Of a DNA stretch of 32,061 nucleotides, positions 22,698 through 30,419 are shown in pieces. Source of the DNA: WJKP01 sp964531215 (GTDB lineage: Bacteria > Patescibacteriota > Patescibacteriia > CAIXNZ01); contig CAZHFK010000008.1 of assembly GCA_964531215.1 (NCBI GenBank), forward strand, positions 1 through 32,061. The letters run 5' to 3'. The first letter of the stretch is position 1. Every line of letters begins with the position of its first letter. The notes under the pieces are model-generated. The model was not told where the DNA came from. It searched no databases and saw nothing but the letters and a program-made list of their open reading frames with translations. The translations under genes were made by a program, and so were the position numbers.

Positions 22698-24248
22698 TTA
22701 TTTGTTTTTTTCAATTAGGTCAGAGCAGACGATTTTGACTTCTTCGATGTCATAACCTTTAACAATCTGCCCCCCCTTGTTTTTTATGGTAATAGGTTGA
22801 AGATTTTTTACTCTTCTGCTAATACTAGTCTCAGAAATATCAAGTAAAGAAGATAGGTTTTTTTTATTAGTAAAAATTTTTTTTTGAAAAATAGCAATGC
22901 CATTTTCATCAACTATAGGAACATCACGCATTAAATCAGCACAAGCTTTTTTCGCTTCTTTAATATTGTAGACTGTCCAAATCCGGCCATCAGCGCTTTT
23001 CGCTTGAAATTTTTCAACTTTTTTCATCCGACGTGTAATAGTCGCTTGAGACAAATTAAGTAATTTTTGTAGCACGCCAAATCTTGCGTATTTTTCTTTG
23101 TTAACGGAGATAATACCAGATGAATCCATTGTTGGAATATCAACTAACAGATCATTGCAGATTTCTTTAACTTCATCGATATTGAAAAAATTAATTACTT
23201 GATTTTTATCCCCTTTTCCCTTAATAGGTGTTAAAGCACTGATCCTTCTATTTATTGTAGAGTGTGAAATACCTAATAATTGCGACAAAGCATTAATTGA
23301 AGCGTATTCTTGATCTTTAAAGAAAATAAGACCATTTTCATCATCTGCTTCTGGTATTTTTTTAAAGGTATGAACCTTGCAAGCTTTTTTAACTTCAGCA
23401 ATTTTATAGACTTTGACAATATGTCCTTGCCTTCCTTTAACCTGAAGAGGTTGTAAATCTACAATTCTTCGTTCAATAGCACGGAAAGAAAACCCAATTA
23501 TATTTACTAAAACAGCTACAGATGTATATTTTTCACCACGAATTACCACAATACCATCTTCATCAAGTGATGAAGTAAGAGATAAGAGATCAGCACAAGC
23601 TTTTTTTGCTTCTTTAATATTGTAGGCATTTGTTCTTTGACCATTTTTCGTTTTTATTTTAACAGGAGTTAATTTTTTAAGTCTATTTCTTACAGTGCTT
23701 GTGCCAAGCTTAAATAATTTTGTCAAAGCATGGACATGAGCATATTGCGCACCATTAATTATGGCAATACCATTTTTATCAACAATTGGTAGTTCTCTAA
23801 AAAGATCCGCACAGACCTTTTTAACTTCTTCAATTTGATAAACATTAACAATGTGACCAAACTTATCTTTAACCTGAATAGGTTTTAAATTTTCAATTCG
23901 CGACCCGATAGAGTCATAAGCAAGGTTAAGTATTTTTACTAATTGACTAATAGTGGCATATTGTTCACTATTTATTATCTGCGGAGTTGTTATAAGTTCA
24001 GAACAAGCTTTTATAACTTCATTAATATTATATGCCTTTACAATTCTCATGTTTTTACCCTTAATATTGACTGAAGGTATTTTGTTAAGCCTTCTATTAA
24101 TAGTAAGGGAACCAAGATTAAATATTTTTGACAAGATATGAATCGTTGTATAAGGCTCTTCTTTTTCACCCTTTGTATTTATTTGATAATATCGTCCCTC
24201 CTCATCCTTAAGGAGGTTATATTTTTTGACAAATTTATCAAAATTCAT
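22698..24248 (-). CDS. Seven-module tandem winged-HTH-like array protein (array B)
   Basis: 516 aa from the ATG at 24248, chosen because AAAAAGGAGGTCGCC lies directly before it and array A starts with the same MNFD[EK]FVKK[HY]NLL; an upstream in-frame start adds 18 unlikely residues. Seven modules of 64-74 residues with marker Y/F at 33, 97, 169, 241, 315, 387 and 459. Consensus linker LPIVDENGIAII, YA-x-I, helix LxKLLxIS, recognition helix xSTIxRRI, then LxPIxxKxxxG, and Y-[NQ]-I-x-E-[AV]-K-[KI]-[AV]-C-[AS]-D-L. Recognition-helix residues vary from module to module while framework residues stay constant. No enzymatic or membrane segment. Paralogue of array A, but strongly diverged in sequence. 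Function unknown; DNA binding inferred. Confidence 0.8.
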   Translation of the reverse strand: MNFDKFVKKYNLLKDEEGRYYQINTKGEKEEPYTTIHILSKIFNLGSLTINRRLNKIPSVNIKGKNMRIVKAYNINEVIKACSELITTPQIINSEQYATISQLVKILNLAYDSIGSRIENLKPIQVKDKFGHIVNVYQIEEVKKVCADLFRELPIVDKNGIAIINGAQYAHVHALTKLFKLGTSTVRNRLKKLTPVKIKTKNGQRTNAYNIKEAKKACADLLSLTSSLDEDGIVVIRGEKYTSVAVLVNIIGFSFRAIERRIVDLQPLQVKGRQGHIVKVYKIAEVKKACKVHTFKKIPEADDENGLIFFKDQEYASINALSQLLGISHSTINRRISALTPIKGKGDKNQVINFFNIDEVKEICNDLLVDIPTMDSSGIISVNKEKYARFGVLQKLLNLSQATITRRMKKVEKFQAKSADGRIWTVYNIKEAKKACADLMRDVPIVDENGIAIFQKKIFTNKKNLSSLLDISETSISRRVKNLQPITIKNKGGQIVKGYDIEEVKIVCSDLIEKNK

Positions 24249-24273
24249 GGCGACCTCCTTTTTGGCTAATTTT

Positions 24274-24308
24274 TTGATTGTTAATGTGCAATAATTTACC
24301 AATAAAAT
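24274..24308 (-). promoter_or_regulatory. Conserved leader of array B
   Basis: Differs from the array A leader over the block TTGATTGTTAATGTGCAATA to the -35 by one base substitution and one inserted T in about 64 positions. It carries the TTGTTAAT half-site at 24278-24285. Confidence 0.5.
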
Positions 24309-24337
24309 AGTTTATCTGATTTTTTTGTTTTTGTCAA
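24309..24337 (-). promoter_or_regulatory. Promoter of array B
   Basis: Minus strand TTGACA (24337-24332), 17-bp spacer, TAAACT (24314-24309), identical hexamers and spacing to the array A promoter. Confidence 0.75.
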
Positions 24338-24349
24338 TGCTAAAAAGAA

Positions 24350-24392
24350 AACAGCTCTGCCAAAACTCTAATAGAGCAACGGCAGAGCTGTT
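24350..24392 (-). terminator. Terminator of the helicase gene
   Basis: AACAGCTCTGCC (24350-24361) and GGCAGAGCTGTT (24381-24392) form a perfect 12-bp stem. The loop contains an inner CTCT/AGAG pair. On the minus strand it is followed by TTCTTTTT. It lies 3 nt after the helicase stop. Confidence 0.8.
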
Positions 24393-24395
24393 AAT

Positions 24396-25820
24396 TTAGT
24401 CTTTGACTGGTAGAAAAACGATTCCGTCTTCGTTAGCTACTGGTAGATGAGCAAAAGAAGTGACTGATTGAGTGATCCGAGCTACTTCGGTTAGGTCAGT
24501 TATCAGTTTTATTTTTACTCCTTCAGCGTCAGTTGGCCAAAGATAATCGTTTCTTGGTTTGACCTTGATATCAAGATCAGAATTTTCAGGATCAATTTGT
24601 TTAATTTTTTCTTCCATTGCTTCAGGCAGTACTTGGACTCCATTAAGAATGTCAGAAAAAAGTACAGGCCGGAATTGGTGGTTTTGACATTCGTCAAGAA
24701 AATCAATGATTGTTGCCAGTTTGCCACCAAAACGGTTAATCATTTGCTTGACAATTGGCCAGCGATCGTCATTACCATTAAATAGACGAAGGACTCGACC
24801 TCCACGTTGAGTGGCTTTGACAAGCGAGCCAGTGATCCTTAGGTTAATCAGAGCTGAGACAAGAGTGTTGTCAAAGCCACGGTCAAGAATATTGACACTG
24901 GTAACTACTTTGAGCTCACCTGCCCGGAATTTTTCCAGGATAGCTTCTCTTTTTTTCTTGCTCATTTTGTACTGGCCGGAATTGGCATAAATAGCTTCAG
25001 CGGGAATACCGGACTGATTGAACATTTTAGCAATTTTAATCGCATGGGCGATATTGATCGCTGAAACAATGCAGGTTTGACCGTTAAGGAATTTTTGGTA
25101 AATATCAACTGCTGCCTGATTACGTCTGGCAACATCAATGACACGAGACTGTTTTTTAGGATCGTATTCACCCCGACAAATTGTAATAGACGAAATATCA
25201 ATGTTGGTTTGGGCTATCCAACAGCGAACCCCAGCCAGCATGTTGAGCTTGATAGCTTCTTCAATTGACATTTCATAAATACAAGGCATAACCAGATCAA
25301 CTTTTTTTAGTTCATTGTATGCATCAGAAGCAGTCAGTCCTAGATGAATAGCGTCTTTTTTGAAAAGCTTTTTAATGGCTCTTCTTTTCGGAGTCAGGGT
25401 TTCATGGACTTCGTCCCAGATAATGAGATCAAAGTTTTTGAATTTTTTTTTGTCATTTTGATTTTGCAAAGACGAATATGTTCCAATTACTACTTTTGCA
25501 TCAGTTCCTTTCTTGGCACCAAAGAAAAAATCAATTTCCTTGACGTCAGTAAATTTTTTGAACCTTCTTTTGGTTTGCTCCATAAGTACCAAAGTAGGCA
25601 CCATAAAAAGTATTTTTTTGAATTTACCTGCCTCACCTAGCTCAATAGCTAGATTGGTTTTACCGATACCACTGGGCAATTTAAAATATCCTTCGTCCTG
25701 AGTTTGCAGGAAATAGTATAAAGCCTGAAAAATCCCTTTTTGACCTGAACGTAATCTAACATCAGATACTCTACTTTTTAAATATATGGCAATATTTTCC
25801 AGTAGCTGTTTTTTATTCAT
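24396..25820 (-). CDS. SF2 DEAH-type helicase with array-linker C-terminus
   Basis: 474 aa from the ATG at 25820 (AAAGGAG 5 nt upstream); the frame continues upstream to a TTG at 25847, but the SD favours 25820. Two RecA-like domains: LRSGQKGIF (Q-like region), LPSGIGKTNLAIEL (Walker A, about 48-61), LIIWDEVHETL (DEVH at 136-139), LTAS (motif III, 162-165), VTSVNILDRGFDNTLVSALI (motif V region) and TQRGGRVLRLF (motif VI). Architecture is COG1061/XPB-like; no nuclease domain. After the helicase core, the C-terminus has FAHLPVANEDGIVFLP, matching the inter-module linker of the neighbouring array proteins (LPIVDENGIAII), and the protein ends there. Probably ATP-driven translocation on DNA or RNA; partner inferred from context. 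Confidence 0.88.
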   Translation of the reverse strand: MNKKQLLENIAIYLKSRVSDVRLRSGQKGIFQALYYFLQTQDEGYFKLPSGIGKTNLAIELGEAGKFKKILFMVPTLVLMEQTKRRFKKFTDVKEIDFFFGAKKGTDAKVVIGTYSSLQNQNDKKKFKNFDLIIWDEVHETLTPKRRAIKKLFKKDAIHLGLTASDAYNELKKVDLVMPCIYEMSIEEAIKLNMLAGVRCWIAQTNIDISSITICRGEYDPKKQSRVIDVARRNQAAVDIYQKFLNGQTCIVSAINIAHAIKIAKMFNQSGIPAEAIYANSGQYKMSKKKREAILEKFRAGELKVVTSVNILDRGFDNTLVSALINLRITGSLVKATQRGGRVLRLFNGNDDRWPIVKQMINRFGGKLATIIDFLDECQNHQFRPVLFSDILNGVQVLPEAMEEKIKQIDPENSDLDIKVKPRNDYLWPTDAEGVKIKLITDLTEVARITQSVTSFAHLPVANEDGIVFLPVKD

Positions 25821-25861
25821 TTTTTCTCCTTTCTGGTTTTTTGTCAAAGATCCGATTAGTT

Positions 25862-25890
25862 AGATTAGCAAAAAAAGATATGTTTGTCAA
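25862..25890 (-). promoter_or_regulatory. Promoter of the helicase gene
   Basis: Minus strand TTGACA (25890-25885), 17-bp spacer ending TGC, TAATCT (25867-25862), i.e. an extended -10. It lies directly after the terminator of the small membrane protein. Confidence 0.7.
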
Positions 25891-25899
25891 TAATCAATG

Positions 25900-25930
25900 A
25901 AAAAACCCGTTTCTTTTGGGAAACGGGTTA
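25900..25930 (-). terminator. Terminator of the small membrane protein gene
   Basis: AACCCGTTTC (25904-25913) and GAAACGGGTT (25920-25929) form a perfect 10-bp stem with a 6-nt loop, followed on the minus strand by a T-run. Confidence 0.8.
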
Positions 25931-25937
25931 AAATCTT

Positions 25938-26192
25938 TTAGTTTAATGATTTTGCCGGCTGCAACTGAGGGGCTTTTTTTAAAAGCAGTATCCAGAAAAA
26001 AATGACAGTCAGTAAATAGCAGAAAATTGCCCACAAAAACAGGTTAACCGGTCCAAGAATTGTGGCTTCCAGAATGGCTAATAGGCTAAAAACAATGACT
26101 CCCCAGATAATGCCAAATGGAGTGGTAAACATTAATCCTATAATAGCAGCCATTGTACAGACAAAAACTAATGTTCTGAAATTCTTATCCAT
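25938..26192 (-). CDS. Small three-helix membrane protein
   Basis: 84 aa from the ATG at 26192. The frame opens 18 nt earlier, but those codons are the SD itself (AAAAAAGGAGGAAAA), so the internal ATG is the start. Three hydrophobic helices at about residues 7-28, 29-45 and 50-72, with a short basic start (MDKNFR) and C-terminal tail. No family recognised and no catalytic motifs. Strong SD like its helicase and array neighbours. It lies 117 bp upstream of the helicase on the same strand, with its own terminator in between. Association with the helicase system is inferred only from position and SD style. Confidence 0.7.
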   Translation of the reverse strand: MDKNFRTLVFVCTMAAIIGLMFTTPFGIIWGVIVFSLLAILEATILGPVNLFLWAIFCYLLTVIFFWILLLKKAPQLQPAKSLN

Positions 26193-26275
26193 TTTTCCTC
26201 CTTTTTTCATTAGTTTTAAGGATTAAATCTACAGTCTTAAAATTATATAATATAAAGAATAAAATATATAAATTA

Positions 26276-28144
26276 TTATTCAATCACCTTATTTAAACTT
26301 TCTTCTGAAAATATCCCCGTTGTAATATTTGAGCCTGACGCTGTTAAAAATGCACCGGTTTGGGCATCAGTTGCCGTAGCCGTAATATTGGTCAATAAGG
26401 CCGGGCTATTGCCAACTTGTTGGGCCGCAGGAATAATGGCCAATTGGATTCGGGCTTCCGGAGCAGGTTTAAAAATACCAGCAAACCTTTCGATTTCTCC
26501 AACAGTCCAGGTTATTGTCTTATTTTCATTATTATAAACAATTTGATTGCCTTCAGTAACATTATAAATATCAGTAAATTCTACTCCAGACGGGATTTTA
26601 GCTGTTATTTTTAAATCTTTGATAGCATTATTAGTATTAATAACTTTAATTAATGTCCAATAAGAAGTATATTCGCCTACTACCGGAGGAACAGATCCAA
26701 CACCGATTTGATCACCTTGTGGAGTGTAAAACAAACCAGTAGTTTGTAAAGATAAATTCGAATTAACAGCGGTAATAATTGGTTTGCTTTCTACGGTGAT
26801 TCTTGATTTTTCAATCGGGTCATCATAGCTGGCAATCGCTCTGACCTCCAGGTTATAATTTTCCTGTTTTTGTGAAAAATCAATTATTGATTTGGTTGTT
26901 AGTGGTATTTGAATAGAGTCTGATTGGCCTGATGTTAAATCAGCTAATTGCGGATAATCGTTTTGGTTTACTTTGATTAAGTTTTGCCGGGCATAGTCAC
27001 CTTTGACTGAAAGTCCGATTTCTAAGTTAGAAATAGTATAGTCTTCATTATTTTTATAATTAATCGTATAAGTTGTTTGCTGGCCAGGACTGACTGATAG
27101 ATTATTTTCCAAATTAGTGAAATTAACATTTACTTTAGAAAAATCCACCCAAATAGAATTTTGGGATTGGGCTAAAAGATATTGTTCATTATCATAAGTA
27201 GCATAAAAATCAGCAGTAAGGTTAAGATTTTGCGGTTTATTTATATATGCTTTGGCAATAAAAGAGTGAGTATTTTCTTGGCCTGGTTGATAATTACCAA
27301 TGATCCAGGCTGATTGATCAGCGTCGCCTAAATCTGTTGAAATAAGGTTTATTTGTTCAGGCCAGTTTATTTTTATTTGTAAATCATCAAAATTTATTTC
27401 GGATGAATTTTTTAGATTAAGCTTTGTTTCAAACGGGCTAGTAGCAATGGCTTTGCTTGGTAAACTTATTTCTGTTTGTAAGGCTGAACCGTTTAAATTA
27501 AATTCTTTTTGCCAAAACTCCTGACGATCCTGTCCATATTTATTTTTATAATTCATAACAGCCAAAAATTCTTGTCCGGTATCAAGATTACCCAATAAAA
27601 AACCTGTTATTTTGAATTGGCCATGAGCATTTGGAGCCAAATCTCCGATTTTTAAAGTATTGGTTTTTGTATCAAATTCACCAGCGCTGTATTTGGGCTG
27701 ATGTAGGCTGGTTGGTTTTTTTAAGACTAAATTTACATCAGTCAAGGTTTGATCAGTCGTATTAGTATAATCAATTGTAAATTCTGCTTCTTGCCCGTTA
27801 ATTAATTCATGAGTTGTGACTTGAAAATCAATTAAGTTTACAAGTTTATTTTTGGAAAAAAACCACAAATTTAAAATAACTCCCAGCAAAATCAAAATAA
27901 TAGCCGCTAAAACAATATCAATAATCAAATGCGTTTTATCGGTTTTATAATGTTTTTCATAACGTTTTTTTAATGGTTCCGCTACCATGTTTAAGGTTAG
28001 ACTGCCGATTCTCTCAATTCGAATATTATTAACCCTGGAAGGAGTTGGCTCTTTTTTTTCTTCAACCGGTTTTGATTCAACCATAACCACCTCTCTTTCT
28101 TTTTGGTGGTCTTTTTCTTGTTGTTGTTTTTTATCTTTAGCCAT
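26276..28144 (-). CDS. Single-pass surface protein with DUF11/Ig-like repeats
   Basis: 622 aa. Cytoplasmic part (1-72) is charged and lysine/glutamate-rich. One transmembrane helix at about 73-96 (LIIDIVLAAIILILLGVILNLWFF) leads to an exported region of several beta-rich domains of about 110-130 residues. These have signatures of DUF11/conserved-repeat modules: FTIDYTNTTDQTLTDVNLVLKKP, TYTINYKNNEDYTISNLEIGL, and later VKVINTNNAIKDLKITAKIPSGVEFTD with ITWTVGEIERF. It is likely a cell-surface adhesin or scaffold. A leaderless extended -10 (TGC-TACAAT, 6 nt before the ATG) drives it although it lies 40 bp downstream of the hydrolase gene. Confidence 0.75.
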   Translation of the reverse strand: MAKDKKQQQEKDHQKEREVVMVESKPVEEKKEPTPSRVNNIRIERIGSLTLNMVAEPLKKRYEKHYKTDKTHLIIDIVLAAIILILLGVILNLWFFSKNKLVNLIDFQVTTHELINGQEAEFTIDYTNTTDQTLTDVNLVLKKPTSLHQPKYSAGEFDTKTNTLKIGDLAPNAHGQFKITGFLLGNLDTGQEFLAVMNYKNKYGQDRQEFWQKEFNLNGSALQTEISLPSKAIATSPFETKLNLKNSSEINFDDLQIKINWPEQINLISTDLGDADQSAWIIGNYQPGQENTHSFIAKAYINKPQNLNLTADFYATYDNEQYLLAQSQNSIWVDFSKVNVNFTNLENNLSVSPGQQTTYTINYKNNEDYTISNLEIGLSVKGDYARQNLIKVNQNDYPQLADLTSGQSDSIQIPLTTKSIIDFSQKQENYNLEVRAIASYDDPIEKSRITVESKPIITAVNSNLSLQTTGLFYTPQGDQIGVGSVPPVVGEYTSYWTLIKVINTNNAIKDLKITAKIPSGVEFTDIYNVTEGNQIVYNNENKTITWTVGEIERFAGIFKPAPEARIQLAIIPAAQQVGNSPALLTNITATATDAQTGAFLTASGSNITTGIFSEESLNKVIE

Positions 28145-28150
28145 ATATGT

Positions 28151-28159
28151 ATTGTAGCA
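28151..28159 (-). promoter_or_regulatory. Extended -10 of the repeat surface-protein gene, predicted leaderless
   Basis: Minus strand TGC-TACAAT (28159-28151), followed by exactly 6 nt and the ATG at 28144. Confidence 0.5.
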
Positions 28160-28184
28160 AAAATTTATAAATTAGTAGATGAAT

Positions 28185-30251
28185 TTACCAGTTTTTTAAA
28201 GCAGTGGTAAAAGTATCGGGACTGGCTGCTAAAATTTCAGCTGCGCCGTCATTATCCAAATCATTTATAACTACCCTTACTCCGGTTCTTGAATCTTTAC
28301 CAAACGCCCAAAAACCAGGACTTAACGGTTCAAATTTGGAATTAAAATATCTGACATGAGAAGAACCGCCATAGCCCGCGCCAGTTACGATTTCATCAAT
28401 ACCATTACCATCAATATCACCGCAAGCTACATTAACGCCGCCACGAAAAGATTCATTATAAGCAAAAAATCCACCGGATAAAACTTTACCGTTTTTATCA
28501 AAAATTCTGACCAAGGGGCCGCCCATATAACCGGCACCAGTTACGATTTCCTTTTTACCATTACCGTTTGTGTCGCAAACAGCAACATTAACACCGCCTT
28601 TGTAGCCAGCTTGATAAGCATTAAATCCTTCACCTTGCTGTTTGCCCAAATGATTAAAAACTCTAATTTCCGGCGGGCTATAACCCTTCATTGTGCCGGT
28701 AGTAATTTCATAAAAACCGTCATTTTCATAATCATTTAGCGAAAAATTAATACCATAATTATAATTTTGGCCATAAGGATAAAAAGTGGTAATGACTGAT
28801 TTTTGTGAATTATAAACGGTTATTTTATTTTTGTTAGCAACAATAGTTTCTATTTGATTATCTTTATTAATATCTTGTTTAACTACAACATTGCCACCTT
28901 TAAATTGTTTGTCATATAAAAAGAAACCGTTTCTGACTGAATCCCCGTATTTATTAAAAACACGGACAAAAGAACCATTAAAATAAGAACTGCCAGTAAC
29001 TTCTTCTACTCGACGTAATAAAATAATACCGTCATATGGTTTTAAAGTTACTGATCTGACAATTGCGCCATTATTAGTAATGGGATCCTGGATGCCTTTG
29101 ATTTTTTCAAATTCTTCATTAAAATTTATAGTTTGTTCTACGCCGGTTGAATTAACCAAAACTAAACCGTTTTGAAAATCTCTTTGCCAAACACCGGGTT
29201 GGATTTCTTGGGAATCGGGTGCCAGTAAATTTTCAATATCGTTTAAAGAACGACCTAAGTAAAAATTATATTCATCATACCACCATAGACTTTCATGAGC
29301 TTCATCACCATAATCAAAACTATAATAGCCGTCACCCAATAAAGTTGAAGTTAAACCAAAACGAAAATCTTGATAATCTTCGTGATCACCAGTATTACCA
29401 GTATTATTATTGATAATAAAATATTTAGGCTGATAACCCAGCTGATCATTTAAATATCTTTCCATAGCACCTGGCCAGTGTCCTTCATAATAAGCCGGAA
29501 AATTTTCTTGCATTCGTCCGTTTAAATGTGAGTTATAGATATTGTCATTAGAATTAGCCACTATTAATTTATCAGGAGCCAATTGTCTGGTTTTTTGTAA
29601 AATATTAGTAAGCCCTTTTTGCCAGTTTGAATTCATAAAATTTTTTGAATCAACTGCACCGTTTTTATCAGTATCAATTGGCTGCTCCATCCAGGCTACA
29701 CCATTCCAAACATTATCATAAAAAACACCGTCCCATTGACCTGATTTTAAAAATTCATCATAAACCAGTTTTGGTAAATAATCAGACCAATTTTGACCAT
29801 TTGATTTTGGCGCTACACTGGAAGCATTTATCATCCAGGTGCCAGGCCAAAAAGTTACATGTTGATTATCAGCCGTTCTTAGCCACCAGTTATTTTGATT
29901 AACTTGATTATAAATTTTTTGCCAAAAAGCTGTTTTATTTAAAATTTTCTGATTAATATTTATTTCTTCAGCCAAAACATAAACCAAAACTTTGATTTGC
30001 GGATTATATTGTTTTAATTTGGTAATAATTTGCGGATTATTTTCAACTGCTTGCGGGCTTAAAATAACAATATCCCATTTGGCTAATTCTTTAATCGCAG
30101 AGTCCTCAACATACCATTCCAAATAATAGTTAGCTATTTTGGGATAATTATCATATTGAGAAAAGCTTTTTTGAGGAATAACAAAAGCACTTGTTATAAT
30201 CAAAATAACCAGCAAAATTAAGATTTTTGATTTTATTAAATGAAAATACAT
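28185..30251 (-). CDS. Exported GHL15-like glycosidase with FG-GAP/VCBS repeats
   Basis: 688 aa. N-terminal signal peptide or anchor (about 8-27). Residues about 35-330 look like a hypothetical glycosyl hydrolase 15 (GHL15) TIM-barrel: YPKIANYYLEWYVEDSAI, KVLVYVLAEE, TFWPGTWMINAS, WDGVFYDNVWNGVAW (candidate catalytic aspartate), APDKLIVANSN. Residues about 420-688 contain at least four FG-GAP/VCBS units with calcium-loop motifs such as DTNGNGKKEIVTGAGYMGGP, DIDGNGIDEIVTGAGYGG and DLDNDGAAEI, expected to form a beta-propeller. The combination implies a calcium-stabilised surface enzyme or adhesin. A consensus promoter precedes it (30286-30314). No SD. Catalytic activity of GHL15 proteins is mostly untested. 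Confidence 0.8.
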   Translation of the reverse strand: MYFHLIKSKILILLVILIITSAFVIPQKSFSQYDNYPKIANYYLEWYVEDSAIKELAKWDIVILSPQAVENNPQIITKLKQYNPQIKVLVYVLAEEININQKILNKTAFWQKIYNQVNQNNWWLRTADNQHVTFWPGTWMINASSVAPKSNGQNWSDYLPKLVYDEFLKSGQWDGVFYDNVWNGVAWMEQPIDTDKNGAVDSKNFMNSNWQKGLTNILQKTRQLAPDKLIVANSNDNIYNSHLNGRMQENFPAYYEGHWPGAMERYLNDQLGYQPKYFIINNNTGNTGDHEDYQDFRFGLTSTLLGDGYYSFDYGDEAHESLWWYDEYNFYLGRSLNDIENLLAPDSQEIQPGVWQRDFQNGLVLVNSTGVEQTINFNEEFEKIKGIQDPITNNGAIVRSVTLKPYDGIILLRRVEEVTGSSYFNGSFVRVFNKYGDSVRNGFFLYDKQFKGGNVVVKQDINKDNQIETIVANKNKITVYNSQKSVITTFYPYGQNYNYGINFSLNDYENDGFYEITTGTMKGYSPPEIRVFNHLGKQQGEGFNAYQAGYKGGVNVAVCDTNGNGKKEIVTGAGYMGGPLVRIFDKNGKVLSGGFFAYNESFRGGVNVACGDIDGNGIDEIVTGAGYGGSSHVRYFNSKFEPLSPGFWAFGKDSRTGVRVVINDLDNDGAAEILAASPDTFTTALKNW

Positions 30252-30285
30252 CAGCTTTATTTATATTTTAGCATTAATTCATTTA

Positions 30286-30314
30286 ATTATAGCAAAAAAA
30301 AATGATTTTGTCAA
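30286..30314 (-). promoter_or_regulatory. Consensus promoter of the GHL15-VCBS gene
   Basis: Minus strand TTGACA (30314-30309), 17-bp spacer ending TGC, perfect TATAAT (30291-30286). This is the best sigma-70 match in the window and implies strong expression of the exported protein. Confidence 0.85.
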
Positions 30315-30342
30315 TAATTTCGTAAGTTTAATTATTAATCAC

Positions 30343-30371
30343 TTGACAATTGATTAATAAAATTTTACTAT
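30343..30371 (+). promoter_or_regulatory. rpsP promoter
   Basis: TTGACA (30343-30348), 17-bp spacer, TACTAT (30366-30371); leader about 42 nt, no SD before the ATG at 30420. Divergent from the GHL15 promoter. Confidence 0.75.
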
Positions 30372-30419
30372 TTAGATACCGTCAAATGCTCCTAATTATT
30401 AATTCTTAAAAATTTAAAT

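Noticed and set aside
22698..24248. Array proteins as ordinary MerR/excisionase regulators
   Set aside because: Single regulators carry one such domain plus an effector domain; these are six and seven modules with nothing else. The single-module comparison supports the fold, not the family role.
24396..25820. Helicase as a type I or III restriction subunit or CRISPR Cas3
   Set aside because: No methyltransferase, specificity subunit, nuclease (PD-D/ExK or HD) domain or CRISPR array nearby.
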